This document shows, one piece after another, positions 1 to 5,712 of a stretch of DNA of 8,241 nucleotides. The position numbers were made by a program, and so were the translations under genes. The stretch comes from an uncultured Bacteroidota bacterium. Its GTDB lineage: Bacteria; Bacteroidota; Bacteroidia; Chitinophagales; Chitinophagaceae. Each line of letters starts with the position of its first letter. Positions within the stretch are counted from its first letter, which is position 1. The stretch is taken from contig CAMPKR010000098.1 of NCBI GenBank assembly GCA_946887345.1, positions 1 to 8,241 of the forward strand, read 5' to 3'. The notes under the pieces are model-generated. The model was not told the origin of the DNA. It made no database searches and saw only the letters and a program-made list of their open reading frames with translations.

Positions 1-335
1 CGCCATTTGTCGTCTGTGTTCTTCTTCAGGGTGGTGATCATGGATATGATCTTTGCTTTGGCTTCCAGCTCTTCTTTGGTGCCATGACGGTCTTCGCGCC
101 CGCGGGTTTTTATTTTTTCGTTGATGATGCGGAGCTCTTCGTAGAGGTTGGCTGTTTCCTGATCGGGGGAGTAGACGGTAGCCTGCTTGACAGTGCTCCA
201 CTGGCCGCGCCTGACCCAGGCGGACATGGTTTGCTCCGAGACCCTGACGGCATTTGCGATCTGCTTTTGTGTGGCGGAGGTATTGAAATAGAGATAACGT
301 GCGAGCGCTTTGGCGCTGCTTTTTTTGAAAGGCAT
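1..335 (-). CDS. Helix-turn-helix protein, terminase small-subunit-like (3' end outside window)
   Basis: The minus-strand frame opens with ATG at 335-333 and stays open for 111 codons to the left edge, so the C-terminus is missing. The N-terminus starts MPFKKSSAKALARYLYF. Residues of about 20-46 (ATQKQIANAV, then VSEQTMSAWVRRGQW) form a good helix-turn-helix with an AxxVxVSxxTMxxW recognition pattern. This is followed by a charged helical stretch (NLYEELRIINEKIKTRG, then KEELEAKAKIISMITTLKK) that could be a coiled coil. An N-terminal HTH of this shape ending in W..RGxW is typical of gpP-like phage terminase small subunits and of related DNA-binding proteins in Bacteroidota prophages and transposable phages; that assignment is inference. 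No Shine-Dalgarno is visible upstream. It could also be a stand-alone regulator. The plus-strand frame opposite it shows no family features and is a shadow. Confidence 0.7.
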   Translation of the reverse strand, partial: MPFKKSSAKALARYLYFNTSATQKQIANAVRVSEQTMSAWVRRGQWSTVKQATVYSPDQETANLYEELRIINEKIKTRGREDRHGTKEELEAKAKIISMITTLKKNTDDKW

Positions 336-369
336 AATTAAGGTTTATAGTGTTAAATAAATAAATTGA

Positions 370-416
370 CAGGTTGGCAGGTTGATATGCCTGCCGACTT
401 ATCTATATATCTATAT
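370..416. repeat. Palindrome and short tandem repeats between the HTH gene and the transposase
   Basis: Three small structures lie side by side. CAGGTTG occurs twice (370-376 and 378-384). GGCAGG (376-381) and CCTGCC (390-395) form a 6-bp stem with an 8-base loop. ATCTATAT is repeated twice in tandem (401-408 and 409-416). The block sits 35-80 bases upstream of the HTH gene start, where an operator of that gene could lie, but no direct evidence supports binding. It may equally be debris at a transposition boundary. Confidence 0.4.
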
Positions 417-480
417 AAAATTACGAAGGATGGTGGGTGTGGTGAAATTTTGGGGGCAAAAGTTTCCCACAAAGGCTACC

Positions 481-514
481 TCACCCCCGGCCCCTCTCCA
501 CAAGTGGAGAGGGG
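481..514. repeat. GC-rich hairpin repeat upstream of the transposase (REP-like)
   Basis: CCCCTCTCCAC (491-501) and GTGGAGAGGGG (504-514) form a perfect 11-bp stem around an AA loop, preceded by TCACCCCCGG (481-490). The stem ends 14 bases before the transposase ATG. The leader and stem resemble the block at 2852-2897, which also runs CACCCC-GGCC and then CCCCTCCTCC but carries an extra inner hairpin. This suggests both belong to one dispersed intergenic repeat family. Hairpins of this kind are known next to RAYT-type transposases; their mobilisation by this gene is inference. Confidence 0.6.
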
Positions 515-528
515 AGATTTGTTGTATA

Positions 529-1082
529 ATGTCTTCCAAATTCAAGGCTAGGGACAGCATTATCCCTTATTTCATAACGATAACCGTTGTTGGTTGGGTA
601 GAGGGTCTAAGCAGGCCTTTTTACAAAGATATTCTGCTCGACAGCCTGAAACATTGTCAAACAGAGAAAGGGCTATTGATACACGCATGGGTAATAATGA
701 ATAATCATGCGCACCTGGTAATAAGTGAAGGTGGAGACAATGATTTACCTGGCATTGTTAGAGACTGCAAAAAATATACAAGCCGCACAATCGTCAATGC
801 AATAGCTAATAACAAGCAGGAAAGCAGAAAGGAGTGGATGCTCAACATGTTTTCATTTGCGGGCACACGAAATAAGGCGAACGATAAGTACCAGTTTTGG
901 CAGGAAGGTTATCATCCTATCGCACTGGATACAGAAGATAAATTAAAGCAACGCCTTAACTATCTTCATGAAAATCGGTACGGGCAGGTATGGTTTGGGA
1001 AGCCGCACAGTACAGGTATAGCAGTGCAATTGATTATTATGAGGGAAAGAAAGCATTGCTAGATGTTGTGTTATTATATTAG
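529..1082 (+). pseudogene. IS200-like/RAYT-type HUH transposase, disrupted by a one-base frameshift
   Basis: From ATG 529 the frame reads MSSKFKARDSIIPYFITIT, a start typical of Bacteroidota Y1-transposase-like (REP-associated tyrosine transposase) proteins. The metal-binding HUH-type motif is visible as NNHAHLV (His60 and His62), followed by IVRDCKKYTSR and FWQEGYHPIAL. I could not assign the catalytic Tyr; Y83 is a candidate. After LNYLHEN (to base 975) the frame becomes unlike the family and stops at 1062. The family-typical C-terminus resumes in another frame at 978: VRAGMVWEAAQYRYSSAIDY, then YEGKKALLDVVLLY, stopping at 1080-1082. One extra base around 976-977 would turn CG into a proline codon (for example CCG) and restore ENPVRAGMVW, giving 184 residues. 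A one-base deletion or a sequencing error explains this. An in-frame upstream ATG at 382 is unlikely because it would place the 491-514 hairpin inside the gene. The intact flanking hairpins suggest recent inactivation. Confidence 0.85.
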
Positions 1083-1088
1083 TGTATT

Positions 1089-1181
1089 CCGGTCGGAGAC
1101 CGGTTATACTGTGTAGGCACGGTAGCGCTGTCGCTAACTCCCGCGCCAGACGGACAAGCAGGCACACACCTTGCACAAGGT
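1089..1181. repeat. Cluster of three small palindromes after the transposase (REP-like)
   Basis: Three stem-loops follow within 100 bases of the transposase stop. CCGGTC/GACCGG (1089-1094 and 1098-1103) has a GGA loop. TAGCG/CGCTA (1123-1127 and 1132-1136) has a CTGT loop. ACCTTG/CAAGGT (1168-1173 and 1176-1181) has a 2-base loop and is the weakest. Paired palindromes next to a RAYT gene are the known arrangement for REP/BIME elements. No gene is visible here. Whether these copies recur elsewhere in the genome cannot be seen from this window. Confidence 0.5.
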
Positions 1182-1193
1182 TGCACGACGATA

Positions 1194-1229
1194 TAAAAAC
1201 AAAAAAGGGCAACTGTTATGTCGCCCTTT
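1194..1229 (-). terminator. Intrinsic terminator of the TPR-protein gene
   Basis: Read on the minus strand, AAAGGGC (1229-1223) pairs with GCCCTTT (1210-1204) across a 12-base loop and is followed by a T-rich run (complement of 1194-1206, interrupted once by G). It begins 20 bases after the TPR-gene stop codon at 1251-1249. Confidence 0.8.
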
Positions 1230-1248
1230 CCCCTGTTATTATTGAAAA

Positions 1249-2271
1249 CTATTTTTTTGCGTAGTTGGCGTCATACCATGCCTTCAGTTTGTCCAGCCTG
1301 AATTTGTTGTCGCGCACCCAGATGTTTACGTTGTTGTTGTTCTTGGTGCTCATGGCCTGGTAGCAGAAGGCGTCCACGTTGTCGTTCTTAGTCATGTCTG
1401 AGAAGAAGGGCACGTAGAATGTCCACCAGATGTCCTGCTTTTTGTTCTTGTTGTTCTCTTCCAGCGTGGTAAAGAGCATGCGTGTGCTCTCGCAAAACAT
1501 CTGCTGCTCGCTTTTTGACTTGTTCTTCTCGTCATACCTGTTGGCCTGAGAAAGGGACACTATAACATCCGCTGTGCTGAACTCGTCGTTTTCGTTGTTG
1601 GGTATTTGTACGTTGATCTTATCGCCTTCCTTGGTGATACCCAGGTTCACGGCCTGGTCTATCATAGAAAGGGCGGTAGTAGAACGCGGCGTATTAGGTT
1701 CCAGCAGCAGGAAATAATAAAGCGCCAGCATAGAAGGCACGCGCTTGTTCTGGTAAAACATAGCCTGACCCAGGATCAGGTGGCTGCCCGCGAAATCGGC
1801 CTTCAGGTTAATGGCCTTTTTAGCGGACGCTTCTGCATGGCTGTACTGGGAACCATTGAGCTGGGTAAAAGCCAGGTTGTAGTGGAGGAAGAAGTCGTCC
1901 GGGTATTTGTTAATACCATCTTTGAAAGTGAGGATCGCCTGGTCGTAGTCGCCTTTGAGTCCCTGTGCAGAGCCTTTGGTCGCATATGCCTGTGCAGCCA
2001 GCTTTGAATTGGCATTGATCACTTTATCTGCAAAAGTCACGGCCTCGCTGTAGTTCTTCAAGGAGAGCTGGACGAGTGACATTTCGTTATTAAGGACGTC
2101 GTTCTCCTTATTTTTGGAGAGTGCTTTTTTGTAGACGGTGGCTGCTTCGGAAAATTTACCTGCGTCGGAGAGCTTTTTAGCTTCTTCCACAGTTTTCGTT
2201 ACCGCATCCTGTGCCCACAATTGCACAGACATAAACAACACAGCTCCCAAGGTGGTAAACAGTTTTTTCAT
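1249..2271 (-). CDS. Exported tetratricopeptide-repeat (TPR) protein
   Basis: This is a complete 340-residue protein. The N-terminus MKKLFTTLGAVLFMSVQLWA followed by Q is a classical Sec signal peptide, with likely cleavage after Ala20, so the mature protein should be periplasmic or outer-membrane associated. Residues of about 26-190 contain roughly five TPR-like helical pairs, seen as repeated A..G/Y...A...A patterns such as AKKLSDAGKFSEAATVYKKA, GDYDQAILTFKDGINKYPDD and HAEASAKKAINLKADF. The C-terminal 140 residues are non-repetitive and rich in Asn/Lys (NENDEF, ENNKNKKQD, TKNNNN), with aromatic clusters such as WWTFYVPFF. I do not recognise this part. TPR proteins usually scaffold protein complexes; no partner is indicated by context, because the gene is monocistronic with its own terminator. 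The ATG at 2271 is supported by the signal peptide and an AAAGG six bases upstream. Confidence 0.88.
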   Translation of the reverse strand: MKKLFTTLGAVLFMSVQLWAQDAVTKTVEEAKKLSDAGKFSEAATVYKKALSKNKENDVLNNEMSLVQLSLKNYSEAVTFADKVINANSKLAAQAYATKGSAQGLKGDYDQAILTFKDGINKYPDDFFLHYNLAFTQLNGSQYSHAEASAKKAINLKADFAGSHLILGQAMFYQNKRVPSMLALYYFLLLEPNTPRSTTALSMIDQAVNLGITKEGDKINVQIPNNENDEFSTADVIVSLSQANRYDEKNKSKSEQQMFCESTRMLFTTLEENNKNKKQDIWWTFYVPFFSDMTKNDNVDAFCYQAMSTKNNNNVNIWVRDNKFRLDKLKAWYDANYAKK

Positions 2272-2277
2272 AATAAG

Positions 2278-2282
2278 CCTTT
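2278..2282 (-). promoter_or_regulatory. Shine-Dalgarno-like site of the TPR gene
   Basis: AAAGG on the minus strand lies six bases before the ATG at 2271. It is one of the few purine-rich ribosome-binding-like sites in the window. A small GCTAT/ATAGC palindrome (2289-2293 and 2298-2302) lies just upstream in the leader. Confidence 0.5.
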
Positions 2283-2387
2283 GATAAGGCTATAAAAATA
2301 GCATGTTTAGCGGGTTTTTGAGCGTTTTTACCGTCATTTTTACAATCATATTATTAAGCTGCGCTATCAATTGAGCGTCAGTTTAAG

Positions 2388-2395
2388 TAATTTTG
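2388..2395 (+). promoter_or_regulatory. Candidate Bacteroidota -7 element for the small lipoprotein gene
   Basis: TAATTTTG matches the Bacteroidota housekeeping -7 consensus TAnnTTTG exactly. No TTTG is found at the expected -33 spacing; the nearest TTG, at 2371, is too close. If it is used, transcription would start at about 2400, only a dozen bases before the ATG at 2413. That would exclude the in-frame ATG-less start at 2371. Confidence 0.35.
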
Positions 2396-2412
2396 AGTAT
2401 CAGATGCAGACT

Positions 2413-2655
2413 ATGAAAAAGAGTATATATATGATAATGGCGGGCCTGATGCTGCTAAGCTCATGCGCCAAGAAGTATTGCTGGGAGTGCACTACAGTGG
2501 AATCAGTGGGAGGCGTAGATACTACGTACAACACATATTGTGACCAAACGGAGGAAGATATTCAGAATAAGATAGGGACTTCTACCGCTGTTGATTCTTC
2601 GGGGACGAAGCCGATCACTATTAATTACACTACGACTTGTGTAAAGGAGGAATAG
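2413..2655 (+). CDS. Small cysteine-rich lipoprotein
   Basis: An 80-residue protein starts MKKSIYMIMAGLMLLSSC. The lysines, hydrophobic core and LSSC lipobox mark a signal-peptidase-II substrate, lipidated on Cys18. The mature part is about 63 residues with four more cysteines (23, 26, 43, 76), the first two in a CWEC (CxxC) arrangement, and is rich in Thr and acidic residues (TYCDQTEEDIQNKIG). Four paired cysteines suggest two disulfides in a small compact periplasmic or surface domain. Short lipoproteins starting C(A/K)KK.YxC.C are common and uncharacterised in Chitinophagaceae; function is unknown. I chose ATG 2413 over the in-frame ATG at 2404 and the TTG at 2371 because it places MKK directly at the signal-peptide start. 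The gene stands alone, divergent from the TPR gene. Confidence 0.8.
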   Translation: MKKSIYMIMAGLMLLSSCAKKYCWECTTVESVGGVDTTYNTYCDQTEEDIQNKIGTSTAVDSSGTKPITINYTTTCVKEE

Positions 2656-2905
2656 CCTGTCTGAACCGGGATTTGGGGAGATTAAGGAATTGGCCGGGGC
2701 TACTGTTTGGGATGAGAGCGTTTGCTCCTTCCAGTTTGACGCTACCCTGTTTGGTTGAGAGCGGGAAATGGAGCGGATAGCGGAATGAATCCTGCCGAAG
2801 AGCCCGTGGGAGGTACAAGCAAGGGTGAGCGGCCTGGTAGCTGTGAACACCACCCCGGCCGCGAAGTGCGGCCACCCCTCCTCCAAAAGGATGGGAGCTC
2901 AAATA
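2656..2905. repeat. Non-coding repeat patchwork, including a degenerate REP-like hairpin element
   Basis: No frame here looks like a real protein. An imperfect direct repeat is visible: 2699-2720 and 2741-2763 share GCTAC, TGTTTGG and TGAGAGCG (20 matching bases, small gaps). At the right end, GGCCGC/GCGGCC (2857-2862 and 2868-2873, loop GAAGT) is followed by CCCCTCC (2875-2881) pairing with GGATGGG (2889-2895) with one mismatch. This block, with its leading CACCCC-GGCC, resembles the hairpin at 481-514. The start (CTGAACCGGGATTT, from about 2663) reminds me of dispersed repeats seen in other Bacteroidota genomes; that is memory, not verified. Confidence 0.5.
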
Positions 2906-3256
2906 GTGCTTTCAAACATATAACGGAAAAAATTCTTTTAGAAAAACCTAAGATTTAGGGGTGTAGCTACGTCTATAGAGGTAGAAGAAGATAGGTATAA
3001 ATGGATGTTTGTTATAAATATGGACCATTGAGAAACCCTATCATTATGGAGACCGAAAGATGTAAACGCTATAGATGGCAATATAAGGCCAGCCCCTTGT
3101 TAAACACTATCCGCCGGGTGGCGAGTTTAAGCCCGGTGTCGTTGCAGATCCTGTTTTATGTATCACCGCTAAAAACGTCGGCAATGAGTTAATTTTAAAG
3201 TATCGCAGAAGAAGATGAGCCCTGTCACCGATTTTTTAAAAACTGCAAGTGTTTAA
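2906..3256. other. Gene-free stretch upstream of the sigma-factor gene
   Basis: About 350 bases hold no convincing gene. The only plus-strand frame of note, 3001-3192, has no recognisable features. Small structures are present: CCTAA/TTAGG (2947-2951 and 2955-2959) and CCGGG/CCCGG (3114-3118 and 3132-3136, 13-base loop). TAATTTTA at 3190-3197 matches seven of eight positions of TAnnTTTG but lacks a TTTG at the expected distance. The promoter of the sigma-factor operon should lie in this stretch, possibly of an ECF type that I cannot recognise. Confidence 0.45.
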
Positions 3257-3268
3257 TTGTTGTGGCCT

Positions 3269-3856
3269 ATGCCCGTATATACTGAGCAGGAGCTGATAGT
3301 AGGGTGCCGGCAGAAAGACCGGCAATACCAGGAACAACTGTATAAACAATACTACAGCATGTTCTTACTGGTATGCGCAAGGTATGCGAAGGATATGCAG
3401 GACGCAGAGCAACTATTGAACGACGGTTTCCTGAAGGTATTTACGCATATAGGGAGTTTTAAAGACAAAGGCTCGTTTGAAGGCTGGATGCGCCGCATAA
3501 TGGTGAACACCTGCCTGGATTACCTGCGCAGCAATTACCTGCGCGACTCGATGGTAATGCATGTGAATGCACTACCACCAACAGTAGCAGAGAGCACTAT
3601 GTCGGTAAACAATACCGGGCTGGAGCAGATAGAATTTAAAGAACTGCTGGGGCTGGTACAGGAACTACCGGTGATAACAAGAACAGTATTTAACCTATTT
3701 ATTTTTGAAGGTTTTAACCATAAAGAAATAGCAGCGCAATTGGATATAAGCGAAAAGACATCGCACTGGCATATACACCAAGCCAGGGCGACGCTACAGA
3801 AGAAGATAAAAAAAAATGAACTGCTAAAAGTGAAGTATGAAGTCAAAAGAGTTTGA
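3269..3856 (+). CDS. ECF (extracytoplasmic function) RNA polymerase sigma factor
   Basis: A 195-residue sigma-70-family protein. Region 2 spans about residues 20-88: YKQYYSMFLLVCARYAKD, DAEQLLNDGFLKVF (region 2.2, core binding) and SFEGWMRRIMVNTCLDYLR (2.3/2.4, -10 recognition). A linker of about 35 residues leads to region 4 at 125-178, with LPVITRTVFNLFIFEGFNH and the HTH IAAQLDISEKTSHWHIHQAR that reads the -35 element. Regions 1 and 3 are absent, as in ECF factors. I prefer ATG 3269 (MPVYTEQELIVGC) over TTG 3257. The 3' end overlaps the next gene by 20 bases, indicating one operon with translational coupling and a likely sigma/anti-sigma relationship. The regulon cannot be deduced; autoregulation is common in such pairs. 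Confidence 0.93.
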   Translation: MPVYTEQELIVGCRQKDRQYQEQLYKQYYSMFLLVCARYAKDMQDAEQLLNDGFLKVFTHIGSFKDKGSFEGWMRRIMVNTCLDYLRSNYLRDSMVMHVNALPPTVAESTMSVNNTGLEQIEFKELLGLVQELPVITRTVFNLFIFEGFNHKEIAAQLDISEKTSHWHIHQARATLQKKIKKNELLKVKYEVKRV

Positions 3857-5030
3857 TGAACTGGTGAAGCGATCGTTTGAGAACGCCAGCCTACCTTACA
3901 AGCCTGAAAACTGGCAAAAGCTTTCTGCCACGCTTGCTGAAAAAGAGCAAAGGAGGAAGAGGGTATTGCTGTGGCCACTGGCCTCTATAGCAGCATCGGT
4001 GGCTATGGCTATAGGAATTTTTGCCTGGGTGAGCAATAATAAAGAGGATAAAAATCTGCAAACAAAGAAAACCCGAATTACCAGGTCAGAAGATATTGCA
4101 GTCCGTGACGTACCTGCCACCAATAATAGTTCCATATTGCCGGAAGCACCTCTGAGCGCCCCTGAGCAAAAAATAAATGAAGAGCGGCGCACCCGTATTG
4201 TGCAGCCGCAACAGCAGACTCCGCCAGTAATAGTGCAGCAACAAACGCCTGTAATAAAGAGGGAAAATGTGCCGCAGCAGCAAGTGCTGCCCGTAGTGCC
4301 TGAAGCACCTGTGGTAGTGCGAAATGTGGACCCTGAGCCAACCGAGCACAGAGCAGAAGTGCCAAAGCCGGAAGAAAAAAGAGAAGAGAAGAAACAAGTA
4401 AGATCACTGGCGGCGATTACCAACCCGAATACATACTATGAAGACGTGGTGCCTGTGAAGAAGGAGCGGAAACAATTTGTAACGATGGCAGGCGGCCTGA
4501 ACTATGGTACGCTCAGCAGCGGTTATGTAATGGGCTTTTCGGCCGGGACGAAGCTGGGCAGCAACTTTTACGTAGAGAGCGACCTGGCCTTTGTGGGTAA
4601 TATAGCCAATGAAAAGAACCAGAAAACCACATTTACGCCAAAGAGCACTTCTCCTTATGCGAGAACGACAGCTACTGCATATGCCACTACTGTAACCGTG
4701 CAGCGGTATTATAACCTGTACTATGCACAGCTGACGCCAACGCTGGGGTATAAGGCCACCCGTAGCCTTTCGGTGGGCGTTGGTGCTGATGTGCAGCGAC
4801 TGCTGATAAACCAAGTACTGATAACAGAGACCGATAATCCTGCTGACTCCAGGGAGCTGCCTGTATATGACATGGGGCTGGTGGGAAAAACCGAGTATAA
4901 CCTGACCAAGGAGATAAAAGCCAGCGTCTTCTACCGCAAGGGCGTAAACCAGGCGCTACAGGGCAACAACAAGATACTGGACAGGGATTACCTGCAGCTT
5001 CAGCTGAAATTCAACATCCTGAACAAATAG
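3837..5030 (+). CDS. Membrane-anchored protein with C-terminal beta-barrel-like domain, putative anti-sigma/envelope sensor
   Basis: A 397-residue protein whose ATG lies inside the sigma-factor gene. Four parts are visible. Residues 1-42 are soluble and basic at the end (MKSKEFDELVKRSFENASLP, later EKEQRRKR), presumably cytoplasmic. Residues 43-64 are a single transmembrane helix. Residues of about 66-210 are a low-complexity linker rich in Pro, Gln, Val and charges (IVQPQQQTPPVIVQQQTP, EVPKPEEKREEKK). Residues of about 211-397 alternate polar and hydrophobic positions with Gly and aromatic residues (FVTMAGGLNYGTLSSGYVMG, YYAQLTPTLGYKA) and end in strand-like DYLQLQLKFNILNK, which suggests an outer-membrane beta-barrel of roughly eight strands. 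The N-terminus is shorter than a classical zinc anti-sigma domain and shows no HxxxCxxC motif. Gene overlap supports an anti-sigma role; barrel and trans-envelope topology are inference. Confidence 0.82.
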   Translation: MKSKEFDELVKRSFENASLPYKPENWQKLSATLAEKEQRRKRVLLWPLASIAASVAMAIGIFAWVSNNKEDKNLQTKKTRITRSEDIAVRDVPATNNSSILPEAPLSAPEQKINEERRTRIVQPQQQTPPVIVQQQTPVIKRENVPQQQVLPVVPEAPVVVRNVDPEPTEHRAEVPKPEEKREEKKQVRSLAAITNPNTYYEDVVPVKKERKQFVTMAGGLNYGTLSSGYVMGFSAGTKLGSNFYVESDLAFVGNIANEKNQKTTFTPKSTSPYARTTATAYATTVTVQRYYNLYYAQLTPTLGYKATRSLSVGVGADVQRLLINQVLITETDNPADSRELPVYDMGLVGKTEYNLTKEIKASVFYRKGVNQALQGNNKILDRDYLQLQLKFNILNK

Positions 5031-5063
5031 GCAGTTACTTATTTGCTTTAGCGAAACCGCCTA
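5028..5063. terminator. Candidate hairpin between convergent genes, containing both stop codons
   Basis: TAGGCAGTT (5028-5036) can pair with AACCGCCTA (5055-5063) in a 9-bp stem with one A/C mismatch. The left arm begins with the TAG stop of the barrel-protein gene, and the right arm ends with the stop of the convergent FnIII gene. The inner loop contains a small GCT/AGC pairing. No U-tract follows on either strand, so it is at best a weak bidirectional terminator. Confidence 0.3.
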
Positions 5064-5672
5064 AATCTTCGTGAACCGGAGCGTTTGTATGCGCCCGAGC
5101 GCGTCGTTGTAACGAAGGAAGTAGATATTCTCAGCGAGCGTGCTTACTTCGATATGCAGCCTATCACCAACCAAAGTGTATTCCTTTATTTTTCTACCCA
5201 GAACATCTATTAAGGTAACTGAAGCGAAGCGTTCGTTGCTGCCTTTTACCTTAACAGTGACTGAGCGCTGGGTTTCCATTGGATAAGCCTGAACAGAAAA
5301 GGGAGGATTGAGACCGAGGTTGTTTTCGTTGGGTGCAGGGGTATTGAACTGAACGGTTACCCAGGCGGAGGTAACCGAATTCCGGCACGAAGTGCGAATG
5401 TGCGCATAATAGGTAGTTGCAGCAGCAAGGCCTGTTTCAATATGGGAAGTTTCGCGGACAAAATGGCCAAATTTATCCGGAGGAGCGTAGGCTTTGCTGA
5501 CGACGTAGATATAGCCGCTACCGGAAGGAGCAGGATCCCAGGTGAGGGTTGCTGACCAAGGGCCGACGTCGGAGACAGAAAAGCCGCGGACCATTAAACA
5601 TGAGTCGGGAGCTGAAGCAAAAGCAAATAGGTGTGTGAATAATAGAAATAGAAAAAGTAGACGCTTCTGCAA
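5061..5672 (-). CDS. Small secreted fibronectin type III protein with T9SS type A sorting domain
   Basis: A 203-residue protein. MQKRLLFLFLLFTHLFAFASA is a signal peptide. Residues of about 26-112 form a fibronectin type III domain: GFSVSDVGPWSATLTWDP, TGLAAATTYYAHIRTSC and SAWVTVQFNTP are the classic FnIII strands. After a short linker, residues of about 128-203 match the type IX secretion system C-terminal sorting domain: SVTLIDVLGRKIKEYTL, ENIYFLRYND and final TLRFTKI. The expected route is Sec export followed by T9SS passage to the cell surface. There is no enzymatic domain, so it may be an adhesin or binding module. Cys25 and Cys96 could pair. No ATG precedes the signal peptide in frame; the start is TTG at 5672, or less likely ATT at 5684. 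TAGTTTTA (minus strand, 5699-5692) is a near-consensus -7 element a few bases upstream. Confidence 0.82.
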   Translation of the reverse strand: MQKRLLFLFLLFTHLFAFASAPDSCLMVRGFSVSDVGPWSATLTWDPAPSGSGYIYVVSKAYAPPDKFGHFVRETSHIETGLAAATTYYAHIRTSCRNSVTSAWVTVQFNTPAPNENNLGLNPPFSVQAYPMETQRSVTVKVKGSNERFASVTLIDVLGRKIKEYTLVGDRLHIEVSTLAENIYFLRYNDALGRIQTLRFTKI

Positions 5673-5712
5673 AATCCGATGAATTGAGGTATAAAACTAA
5701 GGGGATAGAAGC

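Noticed and set aside
84..341. Plus-strand frame of 85 residues
   Set aside because: It lies opposite the HTH-protein gene, which has a recognisable domain; the plus-strand translation has no family features and is a shadow.
382..528. Upstream extension of the transposase to an ATG at 382
   Set aside because: The extension would translate the 491-514 hairpin repeat, while the family-typical N-terminus begins at ATG 529.
2371..2412. Upstream starts for the small lipoprotein
   Set aside because: They would put up to 14 extra residues before MKK and spoil a standard lipoprotein signal peptide; a candidate -7 element lies within this stretch.
2503..2902. Minus-strand frames and a short plus-strand frame over 2503-2958
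   Set aside because: They cover the lipoprotein gene and repeat region, their translations have no recognisable domain, and they run through hairpin repeats.
3001..3192. 63-residue plus-strand frame upstream of the sigma factor
   Set aside because: There is no family similarity, signal peptide, membrane segment or clear initiation site; its composition looks random.
3896..4423. Several long minus-strand frames opposite the barrel protein
   Set aside because: They are Cys/Ser/Gly/Thr-rich shadows of the Pro/Gln/Val-rich linker on the plus strand.
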